Origin: Mastigias papua
Taxonomy: Eukaryota; Cnidaria; Scyphozoa; Rhizostomeae; Mastigiidae
DNA length: 64,000 nucleotides
Direction: 5' to 3'
NCBI GenBank assembly: GCA_964019165.1
Contig: OZ025272.1
Span: forward strand, 7,874,493 to 7,938,492
Shown: positions 62,026 to 64,000 of the stretch, one piece after another
How positions within the stretch are numbered: the stretch's first letter is position 1
How the letters are laid out: each line of letters begins with the position of its first letter
Notes under the pieces: model-generated
What the model was told of the DNA's origin: nothing
The model's input: the letters and a program-made list of their open reading frames with translations, nothing else
Database searches by the model: none
Translations under genes and position numbers: made by a program

Positions 62026-62930
62026 TTATACGAACATACATGAATATATTTATATATGAATATATATATCAAACAGAGATAAGGAAACTATTGAATGTTC
62101 TACAGACGTGAAGATCTCCAAAGAATCTCTCAATATCTTGCGGCAAATGAACTGATACCAAACTTGAAAAAGTCAAAAACAGAGTCAGTACTGTTTGGAA
62201 CTGCCAAAAACTGTCAACCACTAGAAAATTAAGCCTTCAACATGGAGACACAATAATAAATAGCACCGAATCATATATATACTGGGAAGGACACTTGATA
62301 ACCACCTTAACCTTGATGATCATTTCTCATAAACTTACAAGAAAATCTCAACTCAACTAGAACTTTTGTTAAAAATACGAAAACATCTTAGTGATGATGA
62401 ACCAAAGATTGTTATAAAATCATACATACAACCAACTGTCTTGTTGATTTGTCTCACAAATCTGAAATTAAGCAACACTCAGATTAACATGTTAGTTTCA
62501 ATCAGCAGAAGAATCACCAAGCTATCAAGCACCCAATTCATTAACTTTCATTAGGAGATTGAAAAGCATACAGCCAAAACTGTACATAAATGCATAGACA
62601 AATGTGTATGCAGAAACTTTCACATTTACTTTTGAGATGACATAATGTGAACACAAGAAATAGCAACATTTCTTTAGAACACCCAATTATAAACTTGAAT
62701 TTTGAAACATGATTTTTATTTCATGAAAGCCACATTTTATAAGGCATTACCACGAGAAATAAGAGAACTTGAAGATGAAAACTTTTATAAAGTTTTGAGA
62801 AGTTTTTATTGTTTTTATGCTGTATATATACTACATTTTTTCCCATTTCCTTTTACTTCTTTACAGGGCATCCTGCAAGATATCTTTCTCACATTCTATC
62901 TAATTTACCATGTATTTATGAGGTATACTG
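62026..62930 (+). pseudogene. 3' end of a LINE, in INTS8 intron 5
   Basis: Broken pieces follow LINE order: SLNILRQMN near 62127, TQLELLLKIRKHLSDDEPKI near 62352-62410, INMLVSISRRITKLSS near 62485-62530 and FYKALPREIRELEDENFYKV near 62731-62790, a typical LINE C-terminal LP-x-x-I-R. The 3' hairpin follows as ACAGGG (62863-62868) and CCATGT (62908-62913, one change from CCCTGT). Confidence 0.7.
62863..62913 (+). other. LINE 3' stem-loop, third copy with one mismatch
   Basis: ACAGGG and CCATGT, 39-nt loop, followed by ATTTATGA. Position relative to the coding end matches the two other LINEs (19046 and 21324). Confidence 0.5.
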
Positions 62931-62944
62931 TATCAGGCCTTTTA

Positions 62945-63122
62945 ATGAGACGCATGCGATCGCGCACAAGCGCACAGGCATGCGCCCAGCTCAGTTCACG
63001 CGCTCGACATGTCACTTGCGCCAGCTTTATCAAAGATGCACATCCAAGTGCCTAGGAAAGCTCTCACAATTGAAATTTTAGCGCGCAAACGATCCCACGT
63101 GTGCGATTGGCAGCGCGCATCA
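62945..63122. other. CpG-rich patch in AT-rich surroundings
   Basis: This stretch is dense in CG and GCGC words (GCATGCGATCGCGCACAAGC, GCGCGCAAACGATCCCACGT, GGCAGCGCGC). GCGCGC near 63082 and GCGCGC near 63113 could pair as a hairpin. It directly follows the LINE 3' end. I cannot tell whether it is another element or a regulatory patch. Confidence 0.5.
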
Positions 63123-63589
63123 AATTTACTCATTGTAAGGCCTGCTGTATATTAAGAATTGTTTTGTTTTTGTTCCTGTTTTTTGCACAGGACACATGTT
63201 TATAGCAGTATTTACTACTGAAATGTACATCCCATATAAAATTCAGAATAATAATAATAGTAATAAAATGCCCCCTTGTTGTTATGTAAAATTTGTGCAA
63301 GAGACTCCCCTCCCAACAAAGCACAAGTTTATCAGCTTCTATTCATACCATATAGTATGATATCATAGAATAGTAATAATGATATGAAATAATAAAGTAT
63401 AATGTAATATGGTAGAGAACAGTATTCTAATTGTTAATATTATGCATATCACAACATATTTACTTTGGAAGTAGAATTTTACTCACTAGAACTTTTTGAA
63501 GTAAAGCCAAATATTTCTATGCTTATTGCAGTGAAAATAGCAAAATATCAAACTTCTATGGACTGGACTAAAGTCAATCATTAACTCTT

Positions 63590-64000
63590 GGATAAATATG
63601 ATCAATAAACTATATGATGCAAATGGGAATCTATTGGAAGGTTCTACAACCATAGCTGCTATATTTATTAAGTTTTTGTTAGTGTAGCAGATAGTGTTAC
63701 AAAAAGAATTCCCAGGTCACCAAAGCCCCCCTTAAATTATCTTCATATTGAGAACCCATCAACCCCTTATGAAGGAGTGGACATAAAGATTCACTAAAAG
63801 CTAGGTACCAATAGTATACCCAGAAAGTTACTAAAACTCATCTCTCTCATATATCTGCTTCACTAAAAATGCAGGTTGCAGAAGTTATACCTCTGTTCAA
63901 AAATGGACAATTTCAAACTATAAGCAAATATCTCTCCTATCTCTTTTCAGTAAGGTCTCAGAGTGCTAATGTATAAGTGTTTGTACAATTTTTTGGAGGT
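63590..64000 (+). pseudogene. LINE fragment running off the right edge
   Basis: Pieces resemble the start of a LINE reverse transcriptase region: NMINKLYDANGNLLEGS near 63599, then AEVIPLF near 63876 and a degraded Y-R-P-I-S-L-L-like SKYLSYLFS near 63923. It is interrupted by several stops. Confidence 0.5.

Overview
The window is nuclear DNA of an invertebrate animal: AT-rich, with small spliced exons, few genes and very many transposable elements. The gene content (ULK4, INTS8, RBFA, a PAN/EGF/D8C secreted protein) and the mix of repeats (DIRS, CR1/Jockey-like and RTE-like LINEs, Tc1, hAT-like and TA-flanked MITEs, tRNA-derived SINEs) fit a cnidarian, probably an anthozoan. The species cannot be named from the sequence.

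Layout. 1-2.7 kb: a single-exon ankyrin-repeat gene (+). 2.8-5.8 kb: a five-exon gene (-) recognised as RBFA, the mitochondrial ribosome-binding factor A; all its exons are under 200 bp and their splice phases agree. 5.8-9.5 kb: no gene seen. 9.5-14.8 kb: a structurally complete DIRS-type tyrosine-recombinase retrotransposon with three open frames, inverted terminal repeats and an internal complementary region; a TA-flanked MITE is nested in its left terminal repeat. 15.7-21.4 kb: a dead Tc1-like transposase (-), two broken LINEs (+), and between the LINEs an orphan 34-codon end of ribosomal protein L40. 22-42.5 kb: a secreted/extracellular gene (-) with signal peptide, PAN-like module, four EGF modules and a D8C module. 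Its introns hold an RTE-type LINE broken by two MITEs, a 136-bp AT tract, a 112-bp alternating pyrimidine-purine tract and further LINE debris. 44.5-46.1 kb: a decayed LINE (-). 46.5-56.8 kb: the full ULK4 pseudokinase gene (-, six exons, 1305 codons); one intron carries an antisense retrotransposon gag remnant and a SINE. 57.1 kb to the right edge: the first five exons of INTS8 (+), head-to-head with ULK4 across a 228-bp shared promoter region, with a MITE in its first intron and LINE remnants further in.

Host genes were assembled by eye from protein similarity, AG/GT splice borders and codon phase. ULK4, RBFA and the PAN/EGF/D8C gene each add up to an unbroken reading frame. The most notable structures are the intact DIRS element, whose internal region joins the complements of its two ends, the nested MITE that dates after it, the shared ACAGGG/CCCTGT hairpin at the 3' ends of the LINEs, and the compact ULK4/INTS8 bidirectional promoter. 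No operons, CRISPR arrays or convincing functional tRNA genes were seen.
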